Positions 1 to 10,487 of a DNA stretch of 64,000 nt are shown here, in pieces (position 1 is the stretch's first letter; every line of letters begins with the position of its first letter). The translations under genes were made by a program, and so were the position numbers. The stretch is from Kalaharituber pfeilii. Its lineage: Eukaryota; Ascomycota; Pezizomycetes; Pezizales; Pezizaceae. Under the pieces are notes generated by a model. That model saw only the letters and a program-made list of their open reading frames with translations, made no database searches and had not been told where the DNA came from. The DNA lies in NCBI GenBank assembly GCA_015179045.1, contig WHUZ01000032.1, forward strand, positions 434,001 through 498,000, given 5' to 3'.

Positions 1-1367
1 CAAGCCGGTATAGTCTGGCAGCGGGGGCGGGTATTTTGGCGGGCTTGAAGTAGCGGCTCAAGTAGCGTGGAACTAGCTAAGTGTATAAGAATTCTATATA
101 CCGCACTTACATACATATATCTGTGTCCATGCTGGGTTTTGTAGATTCGCAGGCGATGGACGAAGCCTCTGCATCATACCAGCACTGGCAGCTTGCGTTA
201 CATGCTCGGTGCCACCGCAGGGTGGCGCTGGATGTGCTCTACTGTAATTGTACTTTAGGTGCCTTTGTCAAACGAAGGTCCAGCTGCCGTGTATGGCCGG
301 CCGTACCAATCAGACGATGCTACCAGGCCTGCAGTGCCGGAGAGGCCCAAAACCCGCGAAACCCTCCTCCCTACCGCCACCAGCCCCCTCCCCCTCCCCC
401 TCCCCCGTGGATGCATTCTACCTTCAGCCATCTGTGAGTTTTACCCTGCCCTCGGTGCATGTCACGGCGTGGCTTGCTCTGCGTCTTGCTCGAGCTAACA
501 GCAAAGGCGCAAATAGTAAGTAGTCTGGGCGCGAGAACACTGCCCCGCCACTACTCGCCTCACCGCACTGTATGATAGAGTACTGTACCAGAAGGCTTCT
601 AATCAATTGCCCCAAACTGCAGGCCAGGTAGTCCGATTCAGCCCAGGTACCGCATCTGCAGAGTAATGAGCGGTCGCTTCTCACGTCTCCTTCCATCCTA
701 ACCTGCCACCAGCCGGAAAATAATTGACCATCCAGCCTCCCCTTCGCCTCCCGCGGCTGTGGAATTCCACGCAACAACCCCCCTCCATATTACATTAGCA
801 TAAACGTCGATTTCACACCCTGCTGTCACTTATTGGGACCCCCTTCTCCCTCCGTCTCTCAACAGGACTGCTCTTTTGCCCCCATCCCCAAGATTGGCTG
901 ACCCCCCTACTTACCCAGGCAAAGCCAAGTCACTGGAGAGGAGGAAAAGGTTTAAAACGCTCTAAGCTTGATTTCATAGAAGCATTGAGCCATCTAGTGG
1001 TTTGTTTGGATGTAGCGTGGCACGCAGAGCACTACAACATCGACCCAGGAAGTGAACCTCCAGGGGTGGTGGAAGATTATTTCGCATTCACTATTGTAGG
1101 AGGATTAACCGTAGGCTCGTGAATCGACGGCTGGAGCATTCCATACGAAGCAATTATCCCCTGTCAACTTTCTGGAGAGCAACTTGTGGAGCTCGAGGTT
1201 TGCATTAGAAATCTTATTTTGGTCGGGTCAGGAAACCCGCATTTGAATTAACGTGGGAACCAAGCTTCTTGATCCCGTCTGTACGTTCCTGACGTGCAGT
1301 TTTGTGCATCAACCGATAAATCACTGCCCGCCAACACCACTGCCATTGCAAAGCCATAATCATACTC
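1..1367. other. Gene-free left edge and UBL3 upstream region
   Basis: No reading frame here resembles a known family. The open frames are short, mostly without ATG, and proline-rich because of a C-rich stretch near 350-410. The stretch next to 1368 probably holds the promoter and 5' leader of the UBL3-like gene, but I recognise no specific site. Confidence 0.5.
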
Positions 1368-2221
1368 ATGGCATCGACACCGGCAACAGATTCAGCACCG
1401 CTCGCAGCAGCGAACACAACTGCGCCTGCCACCGAACATTCACTGTCGACATTTGGCGGCGAAGCTAGCTCCAGCACGCTGCCCGCCTCGGAACCCGACA
1501 CCATAGCAAACGAAAAGCCATCGGTGCCCACCTCCGAACTCTCTCCGTCGATATCTCCAGACGCAGAAACAAGTTTGTTGAATGCATCACGAACGCACCA
1601 CAACGATCCATCCACGACTGAGGCGACACCCGTTCCCCAGCGACAAAATGCCGAAGCGCCTACGCAAGATACCACTGAATTACAGTCAATACCGATAGAA
1701 GATTCTCAGCATGCGTTACCCATAGTGCCCATTTCCTCATCAGCGAAACCTAAGCCACTATCAATAACACTTCTCCTGATATCTGGCGTCCGTTATCCAT
1801 TCACGATAAACTCGGAGTACATGATTCGCCACAACATACATGTCACCGATCACGACCCAATGCAGATGGGGGTGTATACACTGAAGGAATGCATCTGGAA
1901 GGAGTGGAAGGACGAGGAGTGGAATGTCAAACCCCCAAGCGCAAACTTCATCAGATTGATTCATTTCGGGAGGTTATTAGATGACCGACATCAGTTGAAA
2001 GGTTTGCAGTCTCGTTATCTTTCACGTAATGCAATGCTTAAATTTATCTTGAAACAGATTGCAGACTGAATCCAGATACACCAAATGTCGTCCATATGAC
2101 AGTACGGCCCGCGGAAGTCGGTGATGATGACATGACTCAACGGAGCACAAAAATGACCTTTGGGCGAGAGAGGGAGCATAGAGAGGGAAGTAGCCCGACC
2201 TGTCGATGTGTGATATTGTGA
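1368..2221 (+). CDS. UBL3/MUB-type membrane-anchored ubiquitin-fold protein
   Basis: Two coding exons, 1368-2001 and 2058-2221, give 265 residues. The 56-bp intron (GTTTGC...AACAG) is required: reading through ends early, while splicing continues in phase into DCRLNPDTPNVVHMTVRP, typical of the UBL3/MUB family. Residues 1-125 are low-complexity and rich in Ser, Thr, Pro and Ala. The ubiquitin-like fold spans about 130-230 (SITLLLISGVRYPF; FIRLIHFGRLLDD). The protein ends in CVIL, a CAAX box whose final Leu favours geranylgeranylation, so membrane attachment is expected. In plants and animals these proteins act as membrane-anchored ubiquitin-fold factors that bind E2 enzymes or sort cargo; the fungal role is inferred. 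It is convergent with UMP1. Confidence 0.9.
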
Positions 2222-3528
2222 TAATATATTTGAGGGGGGTTTTCCTGCTATGAGGCCCACGAGATTTTTATATCCCAGACATAACGTCATCTGTATAATC
2301 AATACTGCCTTAATTCTGATTTCCTGCTGGTGTCCGTTTCTATGATACCATAACTCTTCCGTTTTGCAGTGCATTTTACTCAATTAGGTAGGTGCAAATG
2401 AGGGATTTGAGGCATCTTCATTTTCTTTTCCTCTAGTGAAATTTGAAACATATGTCTGTTTGTTATTACCCGCAATAAGCCTTTTATTTCCGTACATCTT
2501 TCTTGTCGTGCTATTCCTATATTACAGCCTTGTGATGTTTACATCTCTGTTTCCCCCTCTTATTAACTACCTTGTCGACCTCTCTTTCTCTATGTTTGTA
2601 TTTATGCTTCTTGCTTGTCTAATTGTTTCAACTTTCTTCACATGAGCTGGGGATGGATATCATCTTTTTATGTTTTATATGTGTCTTCTTTAGTAATTGG
2701 TTGCTTTGACAAATCTACTGGTTTGCTTACTTGATCCAAGCGTGGGTATTTCTATTTGTGGGCGTCAGGGGAGTAGGGAAAAGGGATGTGGTGACCAGAT
2801 ACATCAGAGCTATGGTACCACTTCCGAAGTGCGCATAGCGCGGAGGCCAGTGGGCCCCCGGCCCGGCGGGCATTGTAGCTTGCTAAGCTCTCGACATTTT
2901 GAACTCTTGCTAGGATAGACAGAAGTGAAAGAGCATATACAAAATTTGATCGATTCTTAAGCTTTTTTTTTACGTTACGTTTGCAGGTGTCTTGTGAATT
3001 ATGGAATTTGAATATTGAAGCTCATAGCACTTTAAATTCCAGCATACTTGGCAAGGCAGATTTCTGTAGGCTAGCGTACTTCCCAGTATGTAGTTCTATG
3101 TACCGTGCTGTGTCCTCAAGCAGTAACTTTCAACTACTTAAATTTGTTTGCCGCCTACAAAATTTGATACCTATAAGTATCTAGTCTAGTCTACTTCAAA
3201 CTTAAAATTCATCTTAGATACCAGCCGAAATCTAGCAGCCGTACGGGGCGACTTGAGCTACAGTAACATGAGGTCTTGAGGATTTACTTATATTGTGACG
3301 AGCATGTATTCTCCGTATCTCACATACATTCAAGGAGCAGATCCCAAAAGTGCATTAATCCGGCCATCATAGCCATCATAAGAATTTCGGAAGTACTAAC
3401 AGCCGAGATCCCGTTGTAGAGAAACCCCCAGCTAAGTCCATTCATACTATCTTCTAATGTACATGGTACATCTCCACCCCCTCGCCTTGCCCCACATCCA
3501 GCCCCGCGCTCACGCAGTGATCACCACT
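2222..3528. other. Convergent spacer between UBL3 and UMP1 (3' regions)
   Basis: About 1.3 kb between two convergent stop codons. The first 400 bases are T-rich, consistent with a 3' untranslated region. Open frames here are short, hydrophobic because of poly-T, and without family resemblance. I see no gene. Confidence 0.5.
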
Positions 3529-4380
3529 TCACCACTTCATCCTAAGTCTTGTCTCCATCTCGTCGTGGAATGAGGGCATGTCTCTGTCGCAATCTAAATT
3601 TCAGAGCACATCAGTATATTTGCATTGTGCGCTGTGGTGGCTCTGGTAGCGCAGAGGGAGTGAAAGCCTACCGGTAAAAATGTCGTCCCAATCAAGAGTC
3701 CAGTCCTTGTTCTTGAGGATGTCAAGGTGAAGATTACTGGGGCCACCGAGTACTTTGGGCCGGAAGTCCTGCATTGCACGGAGAGTTAGGCATCCTGTAC
3801 TGCGATCATAGTCGATTTCACCCCGCTCAGTTACCCCTCATACAGAACCCCATGCAAACAGAGAAGACCAGTGAATTTCTATTTTCATTATGGGTCCTTC
3901 ACATTCAACATCTCTGCCTCACTTCCCCCACCAAACCCAAACCCGAATTCAGAAACAATCACTCACCGATCCCACAATCTTCATCTCCATACCCCTCCTA
4001 ATCGGCTCTCCCAGCCCAAACACCCTTCTAAGTCCCTCCATCTTGATCTTCTCCTGTTGCTCTTCCCATCCTTTCAACCTATGCTCCAACGGGTGATGGA
4101 TATTCAGAGTTGCTACCGTGTGCGGTAGGCCCTCACGCATTGTGTCATGCACGCTCGTTGGCGCAGATGGTGCACCTTTGCTAGGGGCGACATGCGAGAT
4201 TTTGGCCGCGTAGGGGGGCGGCGGGGCGAGACGCAAGTTGGAGGACTGCAGTGTATCGACAGCTCATTCTTAGCGGAATGTAACGCAAAGCTACAGATTC
4301 GGAACGAATAGGGAACTTCGTAGGGTAAATGGAGAACAAACTGTAGAGATAGTGTAAGAGAAGGAGAGGAGCCATACCAT
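3529..4380 (-). CDS. UMP1: Proteasome maturation factor UMP1 (POMP)
   Basis: Four coding exons on the minus strand, 4378-4380, 3967-4245, 3672-3768 and 3529-3593, give 147 residues, matching the usual length of about 148. The protein starts MSSNLRLAPPPPY and contains the family signatures VHDTMREGLPHTV, HPLEHRLKGWEEQQ, KMEGLRRVFGLGEPIRRGME and DFRPKVLGG. It ends FHDEMETRLRMKW. UMP1 is a short-lived chaperone that sits inside half-proteasomes and is degraded when two halves join. The first coding exon is the ATG alone: no in-frame ATG precedes the conserved N-terminus in the second exon, and ATG|GTATGG at 4378-4373 joins to CTGCAG|TCCTCC in phase. The second donor was placed at GTGAGT (3966); GTGGGA nine bases earlier is the alternative. 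Confidence 0.9.
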
Positions 4381-4513
4381 ATTTGATTCAGAACGATAAA
4401 AGTGGTATATAGGGCGGTCTTGTGGCACGGAAGGACTTCGAGTGTGTTGGTGTGAAGGTAAGCTGTTGTTGACGAAAGCGGGACCTTACGCTGTGGGGTG
4501 AGCCGCAACCTCT

Positions 4514-4526
4514 TGAGTCACGTGAC
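4514..4526. promoter_or_regulatory. Overlapping TGAGTCA and GTCACGTGAC sites upstream of UMP1
   Basis: TGAGTCA (4514-4520) is the AP-1/Gcn4-type bZIP core. It overlaps a perfect 10-bp palindrome GTCACGTGAC (4517-4526) containing the CACGTG E-box. The pair lies about 135 bp upstream of the UMP1 start codon, a sensible promoter distance. Binding is inferred from sequence only. Confidence 0.4.
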
Positions 4527-5555
4527 GTTCACGGTCACAGGAGATGGATGCACATTAAGATTTTCGAGTACCTTTACATGGACACATGATATTATATTTA
4601 ACAATACATATAGTAAGATTGTCCAACGTACACTGGCTTTATTCTGATATCTAATATTTACTAACCTACGCCTGATAACCCTCTAGCTTTGTGCCCAATG
4701 TTCCAACAACCTCCTTCTCATAGAACAGATCTACGCACTCCGACCCTAAAGGAACATTATATTCAGCAACTCCCTTCCTCCGTTTCCCCCTACAGCCTCC
4801 ATGAACGCAAAGAACCCTCTAGGCAACTCCATCGACGCTCGGCTCTCTATGCCCATTGAATCCTACAGGATCCTCAGAGCTTCAATCTGACTCCTATACA
4901 TCGATACCAGCCACTGCAACCAACTTGTTCAATTCCTTACTCCATGACAAGTCCTGATATTGGATGTGATTCAAGAGAGCAACCCAGCATCCTGAATAAC
5001 ATTATTGATCAAAAAGTTGGTATAGTAATGGAACATTTGCTTCACTGCGAAAATTTTCATCAACTCATGGGGTCAGAAGGTTCGTCGGTCAGGCGTGCGC
5101 ATGCTTCCGTCGCGGGTTCTGCAACATACTGTACTCTATGGGATGCAGAGCGACTGTATAAAGCCTTGTGTAAGGCGTTTATAGCATTTTGTCGGAAGAG
5201 TGATCATATAAGCCTTAAGCATCAAAAGTGGTGATAGTAATGCTTATATTTGTAAAATATTTTTGATTACAGGAGTTCCCTATATTCAGCGTTCCCGGTA
5301 TTAATCTTTCCTATGTATCTGGACTTGGGGACAAGTTCTAAAGGTACTCAAGTAGGTATGAAAGTCTGGGCACAAGAACAGCAGGTACGTATTTCTCATA
5401 TACAAGGTGAAGAAGATTTCAATTGATATACAGATTATCTAAAGGTAAAATCTTTCGCACACACAAATTCCAATGTCCAAAAGTAAAGCTGCCGGCGAAA
5501 GCTATGGAGATTGGGAGGTACTTATAAGTGATGCCAAGCGTCAGGCACATATGGC

Positions 5556-6066
5556 GTCAACCTCTGCAGCTCTCTCCTCTCACCATCTGCAGCTCTTTCT
5601 TGTCGCTCTCTACAGTTCTCTCTTCTGCTATCTGCAGCTCTTTCCCCCTCTCGCTCCACTCGCCCCCTCTTCTCGCACTCGGCAGCTCTCTCCTCTACTC
5701 TCTTCGGCTCTCTCCTCTGCTCTCTTCTGCTCTCTTCTGCTCTCTCCTCTCGCCCTCTGCAGCTCTCTCCTTCCGTTCTCTCCTTCCGCTCTCTCCTTCC
5801 GCTCTCTGTGAAGTTCGGCCCTCTACTGGTTCCCCCCTCTCCACAGACTCTCCCCACTCTCTGGATCCCCTTCTACTGTAGATCCCCCTCTCCTGCAGCT
5901 CTTTCTCCTGTAGCTTTCACAACTCTTCTGGCTCTCAAGCTCCTCTAGCTCTCCCACTTCTGTAGCTCTCTCACCTCTGCAGCTCCTATAGCTCTACAAC
6001 TCTTTTTCCACTCTAGCTCTTCCTCTACTTCCACTCTTACTCCCCTTCAACTCTTGCAGCTCCTCC
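5556..6066. repeat. Polypyrimidine CT-rich degenerate minisatellite
   Basis: The plus strand is a run of variants of CTCTCCTCTGC, CTCTTCTGCT and CTGCAGCTCT over about 500 bases. It produces meaningless Ser/Leu-rich frames on one strand and Arg/Glu-rich frames on the other. Such one-sided purine/pyrimidine tracts can form triplex structures. Confidence 0.7.
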
Positions 6067-6404
6067 TTCCAGTTCTGAACTGTAACGGATTTGGTAAACG
6101 CAGAGAGTTACCGCCCGCCAGGTCTAAAAGACACATACTCTCTAGTCCTCTGTATAGTTCATATAGCACTCATTTATGCGACTGCGACGCTGTTCCGGCT
6201 GTCGCATATTGCTTGCCTCGCATATGCGCATTTTTCGTATGCGCGTGTGCATGGCTCCTTACGGTTGCGGTGAACCCGGAACATGAACTCTTCTCCATTA
6301 ACATTATAACTTAAATTAAGTTGTTACAAGCTGCCTCTAACTGTTCTGCTAATTGCTGCTCCAAATGGTAGGTCTACAGCTACCAAGTAACAGTACGGTC
6401 GGGA

Positions 6405-6487
6405 TACTAGCTAGAAAATATGTATTCGGACATAACGTATGTTGTGCATTAGTACCCCTGTCCGAATACATATTTTACTGGCTAGTA
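6405..6487 (-). mobile_element. 84-bp palindromic miniature element, copy A
   Basis: The ends are inverted repeats of about 28 bp: TACTAGCTAG and AAAATATGTATTCGGACA at the left, mirrored at the right. The central 26 bases are non-palindromic and put this copy in the opposite orientation to copy B at 6513 and copy C at 49453. No coding capacity; it resembles a MITE. Confidence 0.7.
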
Positions 6488-6512
6488 TATATAGGAGTAT
6501 CCAAGCAACTAG

Positions 6513-6596
6513 TACTAGCCAGTAAAATATGTATTCGGACAGGGGTACTAATGCGCATTATGCGCTGTGTCCGAATACATATTTTACTAGCTAGTA
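6513..6596 (+). mobile_element. 84-bp palindromic miniature element, copy B
   Basis: It has the same inverted ends as copy A (TACTAGCCAGTAAAATATG; mirrored TATTTTACTAGCTAGTA) and lies only 25 bp from it in opposite orientation. The centre, GGGGTACTAATGCGCATTA, closely matches that of copy C 43 kb away. Confidence 0.7.
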
Positions 6597-6974
6597 CAAG
6601 CAGCAACCTATGTAGGTCTACAAATCATACCGTGTCTCTGACTGACATGCACACCACTCTTAGCTGTTGCATATGTTATTCATGTAACAGTTGAGATTGG
6701 GAAGAATTGTATAGTATTAGTTATTAGTGGAATATAATACACGTCTTACTACAATTAGAGATTCATTTTAAGTCTTCTATGACTAGAGAGTTAAGTTTGC
6801 TATAAAAGCTCTTCTCTTTATAGAATTTGTAAGACAAAATCTTTTCATATCAAGAGCAGCTTCTTAGGCAATGAATTAACTACAGCAGATATCTATAGTA
6901 CTTTGTGTATATAAATTTATTGTGCGCCTCGAAATTTCAAGTAAGGAATATGAGCCCACAAGCATATTTATAGG

Positions 6975-7977
6975 ACGCCCACCTAAATTTGCATAATGTG
7001 ATGTCTTAGACCTACATACGTGCTATTACCGCCACTAACGCTAATAAGGCTAGGGTCCACTGCATATCGCTCCGCCCTATTCTTCCTCCATATCCACTTC
7101 GTACCATCACCATTACTTCTCTCAACATTGCATTCATCAAACCAAACATACTTTGCCCAGGTTTCCTCCGTCCAATCTTTTCTCTCCAGAGCCCAAGCTA
7201 ACCTCGCTGCAGTATAGATGGGAGTTAATTTAGGTCTCTTTGTAGCTCTCCACTTCCGATAGCCCTTAAGTCGGAGGTTCCGATCGAGTCAATTTTGATT
7301 TCTAGGTTTTCCTTTAAATGTTCCTGTAGAGAGAGCTTTGATAGAGATGAGTCAGAGAGCTTTGAGAGAGATGAGTCACTATCAAGTAAAGCAGTGATAG
7401 AGTCCATAACATTCTCATTTAGCTTTTTTGGTCTTCCACTCTTAGGCACATTTTCAGCAGTGCCTCACTCCTTGTAACACTTAAGAAAATCTCGAATAGT
7501 ACTCTCAGGCTGACCTATTTGATTCGCAATCTGTTGAAATGACAACTCTTGTTGGTCCAGAAGAACACTCTGACTTTTTTCAACGTCGGTCATCTGCTTC
7601 TTAGGAGCAGCAGTGATAGTCGAAGAGGCAGCACTGGAGGTAGAAGAGTTGGCACTGGAGGCAGAAGTGCTGGTAGTATTGGCTGAGGAGTTAGCAGTTT
7701 GAGTTGACATTATTGCAGGATTTTGTAAATTCAGCTGTCAGTTACCTGTAGGTGGCTGTAGATTTTTTTCTTGACTTCCGGTCTTCTTTAGGAGTCAACT
7801 TTTACATTTTTCTATTCTCTAATCTTGAGAATCATCTCCGGCTTAAAATTCCCAATTTAGCGTAATGTTGTGAGACCTACACGCGTTTATGTCTAAGACA
7901 CGCGCGTGTATGTCTTAATTAAGCACAGGGCCCAAAGATTATGCACACAGGCCCAAAGATTATGCAAAGGTGGGCGT
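6975..7977 (-). mobile_element. Degenerate Tc1/mariner-type DNA transposon
   Basis: About 1 kb bounded by imperfect inverted repeats: ACGCCCACCTAAATTTGCAT at the left and, read inward from the right, ACGCCCACCTTTGCATAAT. It encloses a broken Tc1-like transposase on the minus strand. Subterminal sequences such as GTCTTAGACCTAC recur near both ends, and the right end carries a tandem duplication (GGCCCAAAGATTATGCA, 7930-7967). A clean TA target duplication is not visible at both ends. Confidence 0.7.
6999..7710 (-). pseudogene. Broken Tc1-like transposase
   Basis: Reading down from ATG 7708-7710, a Ser/Thr-rich leader is followed by a helix-turn-helix segment (ELSFQQIANQIGQPESTIRD), then a TGA stop at about 7463-7465. 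The frame continues with a GRPKKL linker, typical of Tc1 proteins. After a frameshift near 7260 comes KLTPIYTAARLAWALERKDW and YVWFDECNVERSNGDGTKW, which holds the first catalytic Asp of the DDE/D triad. The rest of the catalytic domain is missing. A 24-bp internal duplication gives a doubled DSSLSKLS. A nonsense codon, a frameshift and a C-terminal deletion make it inactive. Confidence 0.8.
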
Positions 7978-8838
7978 TTTCTTTTGTCATGTGACTGTAT
8001 ATAATAAGTCTTATACAAGGATTTAGGGATATGCAGGCTTCGCAGCTAGGACCTTCGCATACAACCAATTTAGGTACTTATGGACATATGTGCTCTGAAT
8101 TAACTCCGACGTTATTGAATTCGATGATATACGTATACTTATCTTGCTGACACTCCCAGAGGCTGGGCATGAGAATAGACATTCTCATCTGACCAGCCGT
8201 ACTTCCGTTCCTACCAACCTCATCCATTTGCATACAAAGGACTACTAATATCATCATCACATTTCCAGTGCACGAACTGTAAGTGTAGTCTTATGCCAAG
8301 ACCCTAAAAGCAGAGCTGTAAGTGTAGCTTGTAATCAGACTAGTCAGCGCCCGCTCCGGTCCTTCGCTGTTTGACTCCTAGGTGGGTGGCCCCCATTTAC
8401 AATTACACTTCCAAAGTGAGATCCCAAAATTGGATGTAGTTCTAGAGCCGAATTGGATGGATTAGTCCAGGTTAAGAGATCTTCAGTTCCCCCAGTCCTT
8501 CAGCATTAGTCAACAGTGAACAGCTTGGGTTTATTTGCACAAGGGTTATTCGGATGTAAATACCTTGTCTTGGTTATTATGCATTAAAATGATATGATGT
8601 AAGTATGTATGCTAAGGATCCAACAGCCCTAGTCTCATAATCAGCAGTGTGCGCCGCTAGCGGGGTCACCCTGGCCCAGAAGGTACCAGCGATATTTGAG
8701 TGATGCCTGTGCCCATTTGTGAAATACCACGTCAATAGAGAGATAGAGAAATTCACAAATCTTATTTCATATCTTATATACTCCAGCTACTCATTATATA
8801 CCCGGCCGGTACCATCTTCTGCATTTTGGTGAGTCGGA

Positions 8839-10007
8839 ATGGGAGAAGTCTCCTATAGCAAACAGATTGAGGACTTCCGCTGCTTCCAATTCATCAGGAT
8901 CCTCAATGAAGGTTAGTTGCCTGCTTGGAATACCTATACTGGTCTATTCAGAGCAAAATTTACAACATTTCTGCGTGTACGGACTGTTTCTAATCCTATA
9001 TGTAGACACCGGAAGAAAGTCCATCAATCTCCTAGGCAAAGTCGGCACTCACGATGCCATCATTGTAGCGGAGAAAACCCCCTTCAACACGGACCCAGCC
9101 CTATTGTCAAAATTTCAAGAACCATCAAACTTTTCAGCTCTCACTGTTCTCGGCTCCAATGACATTTATAACTGGTTCTTAGCATCCCATGCAGCGCCTG
9201 ATAACGAACAGCGCCCTGAGATAAAATTCACCTTCATATACCCCGCCACAGAAACACATATCCGCAAGTACAATAAACAAAATTTGCGTATGGTAACAGA
9301 GACTGCAGAAGTATACCGGGATCATGTTAGGCCTTTTATTCAAAATAAGCGAGAGGCTGGAACCCTCAATTGGGTGTATAATATTCTCAGCCACAAAACC
9401 GAGTCAAGGAGGATAATATTCGAGGACCCAGACGAAAAAGAAGGCTTTATTCTGCTTCCGGATCTGTGAGTATCGACGCCAATCACTGTAACATTAAACT
9501 AACGGATTTTGGGTAGGAAGTGGGACCGTAAGACCATGTCGGCCTTGTACATGATGGCAGTGGTCCATAGAAAGGATCTTGCATCTCTCCGAGATTTACA
9601 AAAGAAGGATGTTTCATGGCTCCGTAAGGTTGAGCACAACATCACAACTGCGATTTGCAATGCTTATCCAGAGCTTGAGACGGACCAGCTGAAACTATAT
9701 ATCCACTGTGAGTGCCATATATACACACTGTATTCCACTGCACAATGCTAACTCATCCGCAGACCAGCCGTCATATTATCATTTACACATACATGCAGTG
9801 TCCATTTCCCATGACGGTGGGCTAGGTCAAGCCGCTGGAAAAGCTTTTCTGCTGGGTCACGTCATTAGCTGGCTTGAGGGCATGCCTGATTTGGAGAGTG
9901 GCCTTGCAGATGTGGAGTTGACATATATACTTGGTGAGGAGAGCGAGCTCTGGCAGACTGTATTTAAACCCCGCCGTACCGAGTCGTCCGTGGCTGCGGC
10001 TCAGTGA
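8839..10007 (+). CDS. Scavenger mRNA decapping enzyme DcpS (HIT family)
   Basis: Four exons, 8839-8911, 9006-9465, 9517-9707 and 9763-10007, give 322 residues, normal for the family. The N-terminal domain includes FQFIRILNEDTGRKSINLLG. The C-terminal HIT domain carries the histidine triad YYHLHIHAVS (His248, His250, His252, the middle one catalytic), preceded by QPS. DcpS hydrolyses m7GpppN released by 3'-5' mRNA decay; orthologues are yeast Dcs1 and S. pombe Nhm1. All introns have GT..AG ends, and the chosen ATG gives MGEVSYSKQIEDFRCF directly upstream of the conserved start. It is followed in tandem by SCC2, 480 bp downstream. Confidence 0.93.
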
Positions 10008-10487
10008 GAGTTTGTAGACGCCCTCAGACCCAAACGCACTAAGCGCGCATCATGTAGACGCGTCTGCATTAGCCGCTAGGCTGGTTGATTAGCCGCACGC
10101 GATAGGGATCCTAGAATCAGAACGAGTACCCGCACACGCCAAGACCCAGCCGGCGTTCGAGACTGGGCAGCCGCTGGCGGTCAGCATGTGTACCTAGCGT
10201 ACTTTATTCTTCGACCTCGATGCCTCAAGGCGAGAACCCTGCAACACGCAACTCGAGCCCAGTAGCTACGCTTCGGTACCGCGCTTGAGAGTCGCCCCCC
10301 CGATTAACGGCACCCAGCCCGAGCCACATCTCTCGGCCGACCTGGACTTAACGTACCGGGACCCACGCAAGTACGCCAAACATACAGTACGAAAAAAAAC
10401 GAACTCGGCATCCACTGTGCGTCAGGCTTCGTGATGATCAAAAGGAGCCCGGAGAAGCGATAGCTGACCATCCAATTGAACGCCGAC
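10008..10487. other. Spacer and promoter of SCC2
   Basis: 480 bp between two plus-strand genes, relatively GC-rich. It must hold the DcpS 3' end and the SCC2 promoter. No specific site was recognised. A minus-strand open frame across 10304-10636 has no family resemblance and overlaps SCC2 exon 1. Confidence 0.4.

Larger units (their letters stand above)
4527..8838. other. Repeat-rich spacer between UMP1 and DcpS
   Basis: No intact gene was found in 4.3 kb. It contains the pyrimidine-rich tract, two palindromic miniature elements and the transposase relic listed separately. Outside these the sequence is AT-rich with short frames. TATATA-like boxes at about 8774 and 8793 lie 45-65 bp before the DcpS start codon. 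Confidence 0.5.

Noticed and set aside
4944..5234. 96-codon ATG-started frame
   Set aside because: No recognisable family, AT-rich repeat surroundings and no neighbouring exons; kept only as a remote possibility.
5522..5881. Overlapping Ser/Leu-rich and Arg/Glu-rich frames
   Set aside because: Products of the CT-rich repeat, one on each strand.
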